Source of the DNA: MGIIb-O2 sp002494975
Lineage (GTDB): Archaea; Thermoplasmatota; Poseidoniia; Poseidoniales; Thalassarchaeaceae
Direction of reading: 5' to 3'
Length of the DNA: 64,000 nucleotides
Assembly: GCA_028355015.1 (NCBI GenBank)
Contig: JAOMRN010000002.1
Coordinates: forward strand, 248,001 to 312,000
A model generated the notes under the pieces. That model ran no database searches, had not been told where the DNA came from, and saw nothing but the letters and a program-made list of their open reading frames with translations. Shown piece by piece: positions 36,501-44,703 of this stretch. Positions within the stretch are counted from its first letter, which is position 1, and every line of letters begins with the position of its first letter. The position numbers and the translations under genes were made by a program.

Positions 36501-36626
36501 AATAACTCTCACATTATTTACTTGTACTCCATAGTCTGACTCTAACATCGATTTGACTGAATCTCCTCTTGCATCAGTCAATCCTTCTATGTCACGAGTA
36601 GTAACTTCGAAATTATATATCTCCAT
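33588..36626 (-). CDS. purL: phosphoribosylformylglycinamidine synthase with fused PurS-like domains
   Basis: This is about 1012 aa against about 740 for small PurL. The first 180 residues look like two PurS-like units: one ending in ADPIIE, and one beginning IKVGFKPGVTDNAGQAGL (the PurS KPGVxDxxGxa start). The rest is PurL: WSEHCCHKIF, AETHNSPSALDPFGGAMTGIVGVNRDI (split here) and CISGKDSM. Start at ATG 36626, which is preceded by GGGGAG; ATG 36638 or TTG 36686 are longer alternatives. It is coupled to purQ, so the glutaminase is separate while PurS is fused. Divergent from pyrF. Confidence 0.9.
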   Translation of the reverse strand: MEIYNFEVTTRDIEGLTDARGDSVKSMLESDYGVQVNNVRVILGYQVKSDMSLEQATRSIYDLFADPIIEVGNLENSLLDNKNLFSEAPQIAIKVGFKPGVTDNAGQAGLDGLRTIFPEISSASQVATAMTYLFWGVPGDISPNWLSSKLHNQMIERSSISDSKDCQKSVWPSLDFPERPKLTQKPSATVNLEVSDEELIQISEKGLLALNLEEMKAIQENYRDPKVRAARVELGLPEKAPTDAELECLAQTWSEHCCHKIFASKIHHVDFETGEDTYIDSLFKTHIMKPTLDIQSEVNWLLSIFHDNSGVIAWNDDWSLCIKAETHNSPSALDPFGGAMTGIVGVNRDILGTGLGARPIANTDVFCFGPPDYSGHIPEGLFHPSRVFRGVHAGVRAGGNESGIPTVNGSIVFDERYLGKPLVYCGTVGIMPRLLPDGRESHEKTPQPGNIIYMVGGRVGSDGIHGATFSSLELTEDSPSSAVQIGDPITQKKMIDMVLEARDLGLIQVITDNGAGGLSSSVGELAELTGGADLDLAAVPLKQPGLSKWEILVSESQERMTIGVNPEDCEKFEKLAQLHEVEATAVGTFTDSGAFVVRFGDETVAHLPISFLHDGCPQLQLESEWQTPEHDPILFPTTDHIEMGEVLSRLMARPNVASKEWWVRSYDHEVIAQSVIKPFCGVNHDAPGDAAVIAPIQGGTQGAVISNGIVPRYSDIDAYAMAAASIDEALRNAVCVGVDLDLIAGLDNFCWPDPVESAKTPDGRYKLAQLVRANRALDEVCRAYNLPCISGKDSMKNDATLDGEKISVPPTLLFSLIGNHSDVRKAVSSDFKQVGDMIYLVGETHQELGASELAFMLRDESNGESGIGGRVPQIDTSRNLSLYHSLTKAMSNELVSSAHDCSDAGLAAAVAECCFGCDSGTDLDISDIFHADINLNDWGALFGESLGRILVSVKPENSEIFEASMEGHECNYLGKVISGDNITISNQGIPILIASMSELRDSWKNTLNGGVN

Positions 36627-36758
36627 CTGACTCCCCATATTCCGGCACCCTATAGACTGTCCCCGTAGCAACTCGTCAATGAACAAAGCGGTGTAGGCCG
36701 TAGGCCTGTAAAGAACATTTTAGGCGAAGACTTGACAAACCCCTAGTGGGTGATTAGC

Positions 36759-37562
36759 ATGATGGAGCCTGAGGCAGTCTGGGGTATGCGTTGGAAAAAT
36801 TGTGCAAATCCTCTCTCTCATCGGATAATGGAAATTGCAGTTAAAAAGAAATCTTTAGTTTGTTTGGCAGCAGATATGACATCTATTTCAGAATTAATTA
36901 ATTTAATCAAAGAAGTGGGGCCTTATGTTGCTGTTTTGAAGACTCATGTAGATTTAATACAAGACTTCAATCTTGAAGAATGGTCAGTTTTGACAAATTT
37001 GGCGGCAGAACATGATTTATTGTTATTCGAAGATCGTAAATTTGCAGATATTGGAAACATTTCTCAGCAGCAAATGGCTGGAATACATGACATACGATCT
37101 TGGGCACATATTGTGACAGCGCATAGAATTTCTGGGCCCGATATTGTCGACGGAATTGCTGCAGGCTGGGCGGATGTTGAAAGAATTGGAGGTATTTTAC
37201 TATTGGCTCAGATGTCGAGTCGTGGAAATTTACTAAACAATGAATACACGCTTGAAACGATTTCAACTGGTAAAGCGTCTCCACATGTTTTGGGATATAT
37301 CGGAAACGGAAGTTCCGCAGATGATGTCGCCGAACTAAGGAGCTTAGTAGGAGATGCACAAATGATATGGACGCCTGGAATTAATTTAGATAATGGCGCA
37401 GGAAAAATGGGACAACGATATGGTAATCCGCATGATAGTATTATGTCCGGTTCGGATATTATAATCGTAGGTTCGGGAATACATAGGGCAGAAAATAGGA
37501 GCGTTGCAGCAAAACTCTATGCTGAAGCATCTTGGGATGCTTTAATTCAAAGAGGGCAATAA
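36759..37562 (+). CDS. pyrF: orotidine 5'-phosphate decarboxylase, eukaryote-like
   Basis: The protein of about 267 aa makes UMP from OMP. LLFEDRKFADIGN carries the catalytic Asp, Lys and Asp; LKTHVDLIQDF and ELSC-like QMSSRG match the eukaryotic OMPDC group rather than the short KVGxEL archaeal type. In the phosphate loop the expected Arg (GSDIIIVGRG in eukaryotic enzymes) is Ser here (GSDIIIVGSG). GGTGAT, an SD-like match to the 16S end, sits 4 bases before ATG 36759; a GTG at 36750 is less likely. Followed directly by a small membrane-protein gene. Confidence 0.87.
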   Translation: MMEPEAVWGMRWKNCANPLSHRIMEIAVKKKSLVCLAADMTSISELINLIKEVGPYVAVLKTHVDLIQDFNLEEWSVLTNLAAEHDLLLFEDRKFADIGNISQQQMAGIHDIRSWAHIVTAHRISGPDIVDGIAAGWADVERIGGILLLAQMSSRGNLLNNEYTLETISTGKASPHVLGYIGNGSSADDVAELRSLVGDAQMIWTPGINLDNGAGKMGQRYGNPHDSIMSGSDIIIVGSGIHRAENRSVAAKLYAEASWDALIQRGQ

Positions 37563-37796
37563 ATGTCATTAATTCTAGATGTTATTTACTGGTTTGTAGC
37601 AGCATGTATCTCCTTACTTACTCTGATAATAATTGCTAGAGAAATTTTGAAAAGATGGCGGCTAAATTACCGGCTAGAAAATAATGATGAGACTTTGTTG
37701 ACTGATTCTTCTGTTAAAGTTGAAGTCTTAACAAGCGCACCCGAAGGGAGTGTTTTTGTTGATTCGGTGCCGGCGCTATTAATCGAAGAGTCTTGA
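37563..37796 (+). CDS. small single-helix membrane protein
   Basis: The 77-aa protein has one N-terminal TM helix (about residues 3-25: LILDVIYWFVAACISLLTLI) then a positively charged KRWRL and an acidic cytosolic tail. Its start abuts the pyrF stop, and its end overlaps the convergent receiver-like gene by 18 bases. No family recognised. It may be only translationally coupled to pyrF with no functional relation. Confidence 0.55.
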   Translation: MSLILDVIYWFVAACISLLTLIIIAREILKRWRLNYRLENNDETLLTDSSVKVEVLTSAPEGSVFVDSVPALLIEES

Positions 37797-38417
37797 AACT
37801 TCATCTAGATATACCTGAATATCAATATAATCTAGATAATTTGCAATGCCAAGAGCGCCACTAATAACCAATATTGTGAGTATTAATATCTTCAATTTAC
37901 TTCGTTTCTTTGACTTGGGCTTTACTACTATTGGATCGATAACTAAAGGAGGAGGCAATGAAGGAAGAGGAGGTAATGGAGGTAGTTCTGGCTCTGGTTC
38001 CTCTATATCTGGATACAACGCATCTAAGTCGGAAAGCCCCGGGGCTTCCGGAATATCTGAATTAATTTCTTCCCATTTCCTTTCAAGACTGTCGAATGTT
38101 ATAGGAGTTACAAGTGTTGCAACAGCGCCAGAAGAATATGCTGCATCCATCGTCATAGACAATCTCGCTTTACTAGATACGAAAACCACTCTTGATGAAG
38201 GATCTGTCTCTCTCATCTCAAGGGCAACGATATGTCCATTCATAGTGGGTAAATCTAAGCTAAGGAAAACTAAATCAGGTTCTATTCGGACATATTCGTC
38301 TACTGCTTTATCTCCATCATGACAAATTTCAACGTCCCAGCCACGACGGGACATTATGTCTCGAATTCTTCCTTCGTTGATAGAATTGGCCACTACGATT
38401 AGGGCAACTCGGGACAT
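37779..38417 (-). CDS. degenerate receiver-domain protein with C-terminal membrane anchor
   Basis: This 212-aa protein starts at ATG 38417. Residues 3-115 have the CheY-like pattern, but key residues are replaced: the strand-1 acidic pair is missing (ALIVVANS), the phosphoacceptor position in DLVFLSLDLPTMNG is Ser53, and the conserved Lys is Thr104 (LVTPI). Ser81 keeps the hydroxyl position. A Pro-rich linker (EPEPELPPLPPLP) leads to a basic stretch (KPKSKKRSK), one TM helix (about 174-194) and a short acidic tail. So it is an atypical, probably non-phosphorylated receiver tethered at the membrane. It follows ftsY by 50 bases on the same strand. Confidence 0.75.
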   Translation of the reverse strand: MSRVALIVVANSINEGRIRDIMSRRGWDVEICHDGDKAVDEYVRIEPDLVFLSLDLPTMNGHIVALEMRETDPSSRVVFVSSKARLSMTMDAAYSSGAVATLVTPITFDSLERKWEEINSDIPEAPGLSDLDALYPDIEEPEPELPPLPPLPSLPPPLVIDPIVVKPKSKKRSKLKILILTILVISGALGIANYLDYIDIQVYLDEVSRLFD

Positions 38418-38467
38418 TTCAAACGGTACACAAGGGGCATTATACATGAACGACGCGGTCATAAGGT

Positions 38468-39742
38468 TCAATCTAAGATAGAATCTAAGAACCATTCAGG
38501 GTCGAAATCCTTCAAGTCAACGTATTCTTGCCCTACTCCTGCTAAAACGATTGGTCGGCCCGTTGCATGGGCTATCGAAAGTGCGGCTCCGCCTTTGGCG
38601 TCTGTATCGAGTTTGCATAGAGCAACTCCATCAAAATTTAGAATTCTCTGGAACTCTTTTGCTTGGGTTACTGCATCATTTCCGGCTAATGCATCTGCAA
38701 CAAATATCACTAAATCAGGTTTAGTTATTCTGTGAACTTTGCGTAATTCTTCCATTAAATTGGTTTTATTTTGCATCCTACCTGCAGTATCGATTATTAC
38801 GATATCATCGCCTTTGGCCTTAGCACTTTCAATTGCATCTCTAGATATTGCTGCCGAATCACCGCCTCTTTGACTTTTGATACACCTGACTCCTATTCTT
38901 TCGGCATGAGTTGCAAGTTGATCTATTGCACCGGCACGGAATGTATCGGCTGCAGCCAAAACTACGGAGTAACCTTGCTCTGTTAACCTGTGAGCTATCT
39001 TTGCAGTAGTTGTCGTTTTTCCTGTACCATTAACTCCGACTATCATAATAGAAACTGGCGTCTCCACTGCTGCGAATGATTGAATGGTTCTATCAAAATC
39101 CCAATAACCTGCTTCAAGAAGATCTTGAAGTGATTTTCGGACTACCATTTCTACAATTTTATCTAAACCCTTACGGGCATCTATTCTCGAACCTATTAGA
39201 TTGATTTTTAGATTATTTACTACTTCCATAACAGCAGAATGCCCCATGTCTGATTGCAATAACTCTTCTTCGAGTTGAGATATTATTTCATCTAAAACTG
39301 GACCGCCTCGGATTATTTGGCCGCCTTTGTTAACGGTAGCAACTGAAACATCCATTTCAAAATTTTTAGCCGTAGCCACTAATGTTCTTCCAGTCGTTGT
39401 TTTCATTCTATCTATTGGCTTATTTTCAGGAGTTTTTGTTGAATTTAAACGTTCCTTTTTCTTTGCTTTTTGGGCTATTTTTCTCGATTTTTTATCTTGC
39501 TCTTTCGAAAATGGATCTATCGGAGATTCTTCTGTAAAATCGTCCCACTGCTCTTCTGTTGCTTCTGATTCTTCAATATCAAAGCTCTGTGTTTTCTCTT
39601 CTTTGGACTTTTGAATTGATGCAAGTAACTCTTCTCTTTGCTGAACAATCTTGTCTGCTTCTGGCGTTCCTTCTTGAATAGTTATTTTATTTGTATCGAC
39701 TGCCTCTTTGGCCTGTCTTTTGAATCTATCAAATAATCCCAC
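38468..39742 (-). CDS. ftsY: signal recognition particle receptor FtsY
   Basis: The 424-aa SRP-receptor GTPase targets nascent membrane proteins. It starts with GTG (GLFDRFKRQ). Residues 1-130 form an acidic, Lys-rich linker domain. The NG GTPase domain has G1 GVNGTGKTTTTAKIA, DTFRAGAIDQL (G2), DTAGRMQ (G3), CKLDTDAKGGA (G4/G5 region). It is downstream of pfdA with 8 bases between, a pairing common in archaea. The N-terminal domain is larger than in many archaeal FtsY proteins. Confidence 0.95.
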   Translation of the reverse strand: MGLFDRFKRQAKEAVDTNKITIQEGTPEADKIVQQREELLASIQKSKEEKTQSFDIEESEATEEQWDDFTEESPIDPFSKEQDKKSRKIAQKAKKKERLNSTKTPENKPIDRMKTTTGRTLVATAKNFEMDVSVATVNKGGQIIRGGPVLDEIISQLEEELLQSDMGHSAVMEVVNNLKINLIGSRIDARKGLDKIVEMVVRKSLQDLLEAGYWDFDRTIQSFAAVETPVSIMIVGVNGTGKTTTTAKIAHRLTEQGYSVVLAAADTFRAGAIDQLATHAERIGVRCIKSQRGGDSAAISRDAIESAKAKGDDIVIIDTAGRMQNKTNLMEELRKVHRITKPDLVIFVADALAGNDAVTQAKEFQRILNFDGVALCKLDTDAKGGAALSIAHATGRPIVLAGVGQEYVDLKDFDPEWFLDSILD

Positions 39743-39750
39743 AATACCAC

Positions 39751-40281
39751 CTAATCGTCAAGAGTTAATTCTGTACCACGTTTCCTTTTCTTACGAGAGG
39801 TTTTAGCAGGTTCTAGTGATTTTTGAGGAATTATTGCTTCCGTTTCAACGGGGGTAGTATCTGCCTGCAGATTAGCTATCTGATTGTTGAAAATATTCGC
39901 CAAAGAAATTGTGGTTTCTTCTATTGAATCGAATTCAGATTTCATCTTATTCATTATTCCCAGTACTTCTTCTGTTCTTTTTTGAAGTATTGCTATTGCT
40001 TCCGTTCTAGGTTTTTCCGCTTGAACCCTGCTCCCGATGTCTATTACTGCTCCCGCTTCGGCCGGGATATCGGCTACAATTTGTACACCTGCACCAAGTG
40101 GTATCATCGCACCTTTAGCCCCAGTGGAAGGTATTGCAGACAATGTTTCTATTGTTTGCATCTGTTCTAATCTTATTTGCTCGAGGCGTTTCATTTGTTG
40201 TTCAATAGATTCCATTCTTTGACGATTGAGGTCAACTTGTTGTGCGATACGCTGTAACTCTGCCTGATCAACTGCACTCAT
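39751..40281 (-). CDS. pfdA: prefoldin alpha subunit
   Basis: The 176-aa protein has N- and C-terminal coiled coils joined by a beta region (IPLGAGVQIVADI, followed by DIGSRVQAEKP). The archaeal prefoldin alpha typically has 140-150 aa; this one adds a charged tail (RKKRKRGTELTLDD). Prefoldin is a hexameric holdase that delivers unfolded proteins to the thermosome. ATG 40281 is the only sensible start. It is part of a minus-strand run leading to ftsY. Confidence 0.88.
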   Translation of the reverse strand: MSAVDQAELQRIAQQVDLNRQRMESIEQQMKRLEQIRLEQMQTIETLSAIPSTGAKGAMIPLGAGVQIVADIPAEAGAVIDIGSRVQAEKPRTEAIAILQKRTEEVLGIMNKMKSEFDSIEETTISLANIFNNQIANLQADTTPVETEAIIPQKSLEPAKTSRKKRKRGTELTLDD

Positions 40282-40361
40282 CAGACTTTGCGGGCTTGTC
40301 GTCTGTCAAGAAGGCGTCGGAATCTTCTATTAGATTGTTTTATGTCATTTTTGTAGATATA

Positions 40362-42254
40362 TTATTGCTTTGTAATAAATTCAATAATCTGATTTGCCGC
40401 TTCTTCGGCAGAAATTTTTGTAGTGTCTATTCTAATTTCAGGATTCTTTGGATCTTCAAAAGGAGACGATATTCCCGTAAAATTTGGTATCTCTCCGGAA
40501 CGTGCCTTAGCATACAATCCTTTGACATCTCTTTCCTCACAAACAGACAAAGGGGTGTCTACAAAAACTTCTACAAATTCATTTTCAGAAACTAATGAGC
40601 GCGCCATAGCACGCTCAGATTCGAATGGTGATATGAAGGAAGTAATGCAAATTAATCCACTATTGAGCATTAACTTTGCAACTTCTCCGACTCTTCTAAT
40701 ATTTTCGACTCGATCTGCTTCAGTAAACCCTAAATCTCGATTCAAACCATGACGTATGTTATCTCCATCAAGAGTTATTGTGTGCTTACCTAACGATTGT
40801 AATTTCTTTTCTAAAATATTTGCAATAGATGATTTACCTGAACCTGATAATCCAGTAAACCATATTATCCGAGGGGTCTGGGATTTTTGTTCTGCGCGAG
40901 AATCTTGTGAAACATCCATTTTCTGCCAATGAATATTTTCTGAACGACGAAGTGCGAAATCAATTAATCCCATGCCAACTGTATTATTTGATAGTCGATC
41001 AACGATAATGAAGCCCCCCATCGTTTGGTTGTCATCATAAGAATCGAAAGCAATTCTCCTATCGAGAGATATATTACAAACTCCAATTTCATTAAGCTCT
41101 AATGTTTTAGCAGGTAGATGGTCAAGAGTATTTACATCAATTCGATGTTTTAATTTCCCTAAAGTCAATGTAGCAGATTGTGTACTCGATTTTAACAGAT
41201 ATTGTCTACCTGGCATCATTGCATCGTTATTCATCCATAATATGCGTGCTTGAAACTGATCGGCCTCTCCGCAAGGATCACTAGATAGAGCTATTATATC
41301 CCCTCTTGACACATCTATTTCATCTTCAAGAGTTATTGTCACAGACTTTCCTACTTTTGCTTTGGGAAGTTCTCCTTCCCATGTGACTATGCTCTTGATG
41401 TGTGAGGTATTGCCTCCTGGAAGTATTCTGACTTCATCTCCTGTATTTATCTCTCCACTGGCAATTAATCCAGAAAAACCTCTAAATTTTGAATTTGGCC
41501 TGTTGACCCATTGTACCGGCATTCTAAATGATTGGAGTGCTTTTTGATTAGATACTTCTACCGTTTCAAGATATTGCATTATTGTTTGTCCGTTAAACCA
41601 AGGGGTGTTTTCACTCTTGTTTACTACATTATCTCCCATCAATGCGGATATTGGAACTGGAGTTATAGATTCTAAGTTCAATGCACTATCTGCAAACTCT
41701 CGATATTCGGAGACAATGTCATCATAAACTTGTTGAGAATATTCAACTAAATCTAATTTGTTGATTGCTAATAATACATTTTTGACACCGACCATAGAGA
41801 CAATGAATGAATGTCTGCGTGTTTGAGTCAAAACTCCTTGCTCGGCATCTACCAATATAATTGCTACATCGGCTGTTGATGCTCCTGTTGCCATATTGCG
41901 CGTGTATTCTTCGTGTCCGGGTGTATCTGCAACAATGTATTTTCTTTTATCTGTTGAAAAGAATCTGTATGCTACATCTATTGTTATGCCCTGCTCTCTT
42001 TCTGCTGCTAGACCGTCTACTAGTAAGGCGAAATCTATCTCTTCTCCTTGTGTTCCAATTTTCTTTGAATCTGTTTTCAAAGACGATAATTGATCATCAA
42101 AAAGCATATGAGATTCATACAACATTCGGCCAATTAGTGTTGATTTCCCATCGTCTACAGAACCACATGTAATAAATCTCAAAAGACTTTTTTCTTCGTG
42201 CGATTTGAGATAAGAATCTATATCTGTAGCGATTAAGTTACTGATATGAGACAT
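40362..42254 (-). CDS. cysNC: bifunctional sulfate adenylyltransferase GTPase / APS kinase
   Basis: The 630-aa fusion comprises CysN (GTPase subunit of ATP sulfurylase, residues about 20-440; GSVDDGKSTLIGRML and DTPGHEEYTRNM) and CysC, APS kinase (about 460-630; GLSGSGKSSIAN, with LDGDNIRHGL and ITSFISPFESER). With CysD it makes APS and then PAPS. ATG 42254 overlaps the cysD stop by one base. The domain layout is bacterial-like. No sulfate reductase genes are seen here, so PAPS probably feeds sulfotransferases. Confidence 0.94.
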   Translation of the reverse strand: MSHISNLIATDIDSYLKSHEEKSLLRFITCGSVDDGKSTLIGRMLYESHMLFDDQLSSLKTDSKKIGTQGEEIDFALLVDGLAAEREQGITIDVAYRFFSTDKRKYIVADTPGHEEYTRNMATGASTADVAIILVDAEQGVLTQTRRHSFIVSMVGVKNVLLAINKLDLVEYSQQVYDDIVSEYREFADSALNLESITPVPISALMGDNVVNKSENTPWFNGQTIMQYLETVEVSNQKALQSFRMPVQWVNRPNSKFRGFSGLIASGEINTGDEVRILPGGNTSHIKSIVTWEGELPKAKVGKSVTITLEDEIDVSRGDIIALSSDPCGEADQFQARILWMNNDAMMPGRQYLLKSSTQSATLTLGKLKHRIDVNTLDHLPAKTLELNEIGVCNISLDRRIAFDSYDDNQTMGGFIIVDRLSNNTVGMGLIDFALRRSENIHWQKMDVSQDSRAEQKSQTPRIIWFTGLSGSGKSSIANILEKKLQSLGKHTITLDGDNIRHGLNRDLGFTEADRVENIRRVGEVAKLMLNSGLICITSFISPFESERAMARSLVSENEFVEVFVDTPLSVCEERDVKGLYAKARSGEIPNFTGISSPFEDPKNPEIRIDTTKISAEEAANQIIEFITKQ

Positions 42255-43147
42255 TAAAAATACCCCTCTTGTTTCTTTTTCTCCATAGATGCATTACTAT
42301 CATGATCGATAGTTCTGCCTTGCCTTTCAGACGTTGTGGTGAGAAGCATTTCTTGAATTATTTTTGGCAATGTTGTGGCTTCAGATTCTACTGCTCCCGA
42401 AAGAGGGTAACATCCTAATGTTCGAAATCTAACGCTTTTCATCATAGGAGTTTCTCCCTCTTCTAGAGGTAGCCTATCGTCATCGACGAGTATTAGCACT
42501 CCATCCCTTTCTACAACAGGCCTCTTTTTCGAAAGATATAGCGGAACTATTGGTATTTTTTCTAAATGGATGTACTGCCAGATATCTAACTCTGTCCAAT
42601 TAGACAAAGGGAATACTCTGATTGATTCTCCTTTGTTCTTCCGCGAATTAAAAATATTCCATAACTCTGGCCGTTGATTCTTGGGGTCCCATCGGTGTTT
42701 TGATGTTCTAAACGAAAAAATTCTTTCCTTGGCTCTTGATTTTTCTTCATCTCTTCTGGCACCACCAAATGCTACATCAAATTCGTATTTGTCTAATGCC
42801 TGTTTCAGGCCTTGTGTTTTCATCATATCTGTATGCTTAGATGAACCATGTGTGAATGGGTTCATCCCCATTTCTTTCCCTGTTGGATTGATATGAACTA
42901 TTAAATCGAGATCTAATTCTTTAGCAGTTTTGTCCCTAAATTCAATCATTTCAGAGAATTTCCACATTGTATCTATGTGCATTATTGGAAATGGAATTTT
43001 GCCGGGATAGAAGGCTTTTCGCGCTAAATGAAGCATGACTGAAGAGTCCTTACCAATTGAGTATAACATAACTGGATTTTCTGCCTCAGCAACCACCTCT
43101 CTCATGATATGGATTGCTTCCGCCTCTAATGCGTCGAGGTGAGACAT
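42254..43147 (-). CDS. cysD: sulfate adenylyltransferase subunit 2
   Basis: The 297-aa PAPS-reductase-fold protein has SIGKDSSVMLHLA (ATP PP-loop, residues about 30-42), PFPIMHIDTMWKF, GGARRDEEKSRAKERIF and a C-terminal EKKKQEGYF tail typical of CysD. It forms the ATP sulfurylase with CysNC. It overlaps cysNC by one base (TAATG). An AGGCTT hairpin separates it from cysQ upstream. Length and motifs are standard. Confidence 0.94.
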   Translation of the reverse strand: MSHLDALEAEAIHIMREVVAEAENPVMLYSIGKDSSVMLHLARKAFYPGKIPFPIMHIDTMWKFSEMIEFRDKTAKELDLDLIVHINPTGKEMGMNPFTHGSSKHTDMMKTQGLKQALDKYEFDVAFGGARRDEEKSRAKERIFSFRTSKHRWDPKNQRPELWNIFNSRKNKGESIRVFPLSNWTELDIWQYIHLEKIPIVPLYLSKKRPVVERDGVLILVDDDRLPLEEGETPMMKSVRFRTLGCYPLSGAVESEATTLPKIIQEMLLTTTSERQGRTIDHDSNASMEKKKQEGYF

Positions 43148-43207
43148 GGCTGTGGCGTGAGATATGGGCTATTTCACATCGACGGGTTTTAGGCCATTAT
43201 TGAAAAG

Positions 43208-43222
43208 AGGCTTGTAAAGCCT
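43208..43222 (-). terminator. small hairpin after cysQ, before cysD
   Basis: AGGCTT (43208-43213) and AAGCCT (43217-43222) form a 6-bp stem with a 3-base loop. On the minus strand the stem is followed by CTCTTTTC, which fits a weak terminator for cysQ in the 103-base gap before cysD. Confidence 0.4.
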
Positions 43223-43250
43223 TCATTGAATAGGATTAATGACTATAATG

Positions 43251-44042
43251 TCATTGCTGAGATATCCAATCTTCAGTCCATCTATCATCCGCTGCTACAA
43301 GAAAATAAGGATTAAGCACGTTTTCTACTAGATCATAATCTAATGTTTTTCCGGTTGGCCCCACTATAATACCTCCAGCGCCTGATACCACTGCGTGAGC
43401 TGCGGCGATATCCCAACAAGAAGTAGGCCCAAATCGAGGATAAAGATCCGCTGAGCCTTCTGCAACTATACACGCTTTCAACGATGAGCCCATCCTTACT
43501 AGATCGTAATTCCCTAATGTTTTAGCAAATTCTTCGTCCTTCTCTCCTCGATGTGTTCCGCTGGCTACAAGACGTACTGGCGAAGGAGGTGAGGATGGAT
43601 TTACCATCATTAAACCAGAACCATCAGAACCCCTTCTTTCTGAAGGTTTTAGGGTGCCACCGAACCATGTTGTTTTTGTTACAGGCGCGTGAACGACTCC
43701 AAAAATTGGATTCCATCTGTTTTTCCTACGATGCATTAGGGCAATGTTCACAGTAAACATTCCGTTCCTTTTGATGAATTCTTTTGTCCCGTCTAGGGGG
43801 TCCACTAGCCAACAAGTATCGCTTGACATTGGGTCTCCTTCATTTCCTTCTTCTGAAACAATTGGAGTGTTGTCTATTTTTCTTAGTTCTCTAACAATTA
43901 TGTTATGTGCCGCTAAATCGGCCGCAGTCAAAGGTGAATTGTCGCCTTTATGCTGAATATTCATTGTTTCTGGTTTACTATATATTTCTAAAATTGCGTC
44001 ACCCGCTAATTCAGCAATATGTACTATATTTTCTAAATCCAA
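43251..44042 (-). CDS. cysQ: 3'(2'),5'-bisphosphate nucleotidase (PAP phosphatase)
   Basis: The 263-aa inositol-monophosphatase-fold enzyme has WLVDPLDGTKEFIKRNGMF (metal-binding Asp-x-x-Asp-G-T with the KEF extension typical of CysQ) and SEEG earlier for a metal-binding Glu; the C-terminal CWDIAAAHAV is the last metal-binding motif. It removes PAP, the byproduct of sulfotransferases and PAPS reductases. It is upstream of cysD and cysNC on the same strand. This supports PAPS turnover by sulfotransfer. Confidence 0.92.
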   Translation of the reverse strand: MDLENIVHIAELAGDAILEIYSKPETMNIQHKGDNSPLTAADLAAHNIIVRELRKIDNTPIVSEEGNEGDPMSSDTCWLVDPLDGTKEFIKRNGMFTVNIALMHRRKNRWNPIFGVVHAPVTKTTWFGGTLKPSERRGSDGSGLMMVNPSSPPSPVRLVASGTHRGEKDEEFAKTLGNYDLVRMGSSLKACIVAEGSADLYPRFGPTSCWDIAAAHAVVSGAGGIIVGPTGKTLDYDLVENVLNPYFLVAADDRWTEDWISQQ

Positions 44043-44061
44043 AATTTATACCCCCTGTTAC

Positions 44062-44640
44062 TCAGAAATCTTGCATTTCTTCGGCGGCAGATTCTAATTT
44101 GTTCCTAGATTCTTCACTAAGGTGGAATAAATATGGGTCTTCTTCCCCGACGATTTCTTTCCAAGAAGACATGGTTCTCGCCCATATTTCTTGTTCGGAA
44201 TTCCATTCAAGCCATCGATCTACGAAATCACAATGGCGGATTATGTCTTCATCTTCTTCAGATAATTTACGCAGTATTGTATTAGTTTGGGCCAATAACA
44301 TACCAAACGGGGCGTTTACTTTGTATGTAGTAAATGGGTTTCTTTCCTGGACTACTGTCAAATGTTCCCGCCATAGCCCTAGAAATACATCATATGTCCA
44401 CCCTATTATTAGAACAACGGCTAAAACTGAAAATGCAATTGCCCCGAGTCCCCAATAAGTCATCGGAACGGCTAGCATTTCGGTGTCAGACTCAAATCGC
44501 CAACTAACATATGGCCACATGAGTAATGTGAGTGTGGTAATCCAAAATCCCATTGAGATAAGAGTTTGGCTTTGTTGAATACGCCAGTACTGGCGCATGA
44601 AAGTTTTCTTCAGCACAAGTGGTCCTGAGGCCAATGTCAT
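44062..44640 (-). CDS. two-helix membrane protein, hypothetical
   Basis: The 192-aa protein has two TM helices (about residues 29-47 and 63-85) and a C-terminal cytosolic helical domain with Trp-rich, acidic segments (DFVDRWLEWNSEQEIWARTM). No family is recognised. It lies between rpl18a and cysQ on the same strand, within a region where archaea usually have rpl18a and pfdA next to each other. An internal ATG (M15) could be the true start. Confidence 0.55.
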   Translation of the reverse strand: MTLASGPLVLKKTFMRQYWRIQQSQTLISMGFWITTLTLLMWPYVSWRFESDTEMLAVPMTYWGLGAIAFSVLAVVLIIGWTYDVFLGLWREHLTVVQERNPFTTYKVNAPFGMLLAQTNTILRKLSEEDEDIIRHCDFVDRWLEWNSEQEIWARTMSSWKEIVGEEDPYLFHLSEESRNKLESAAEEMQDF

Positions 44641-44703
44641 TTCAGAGTTACGTGTTGAAGTTAGTTAAACCTCGGTAAATCGTACAAAAAACGAAATTCC
44701 GTA

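Noticed and set aside
40283..40361. Short Lys/Arg-rich frame between pfdA and cysNC that looks like a tiny ribosomal protein
   Set aside because: It has no usable start codon after the cysNC stop and no match to L39e or other small ribosomal proteins I know.
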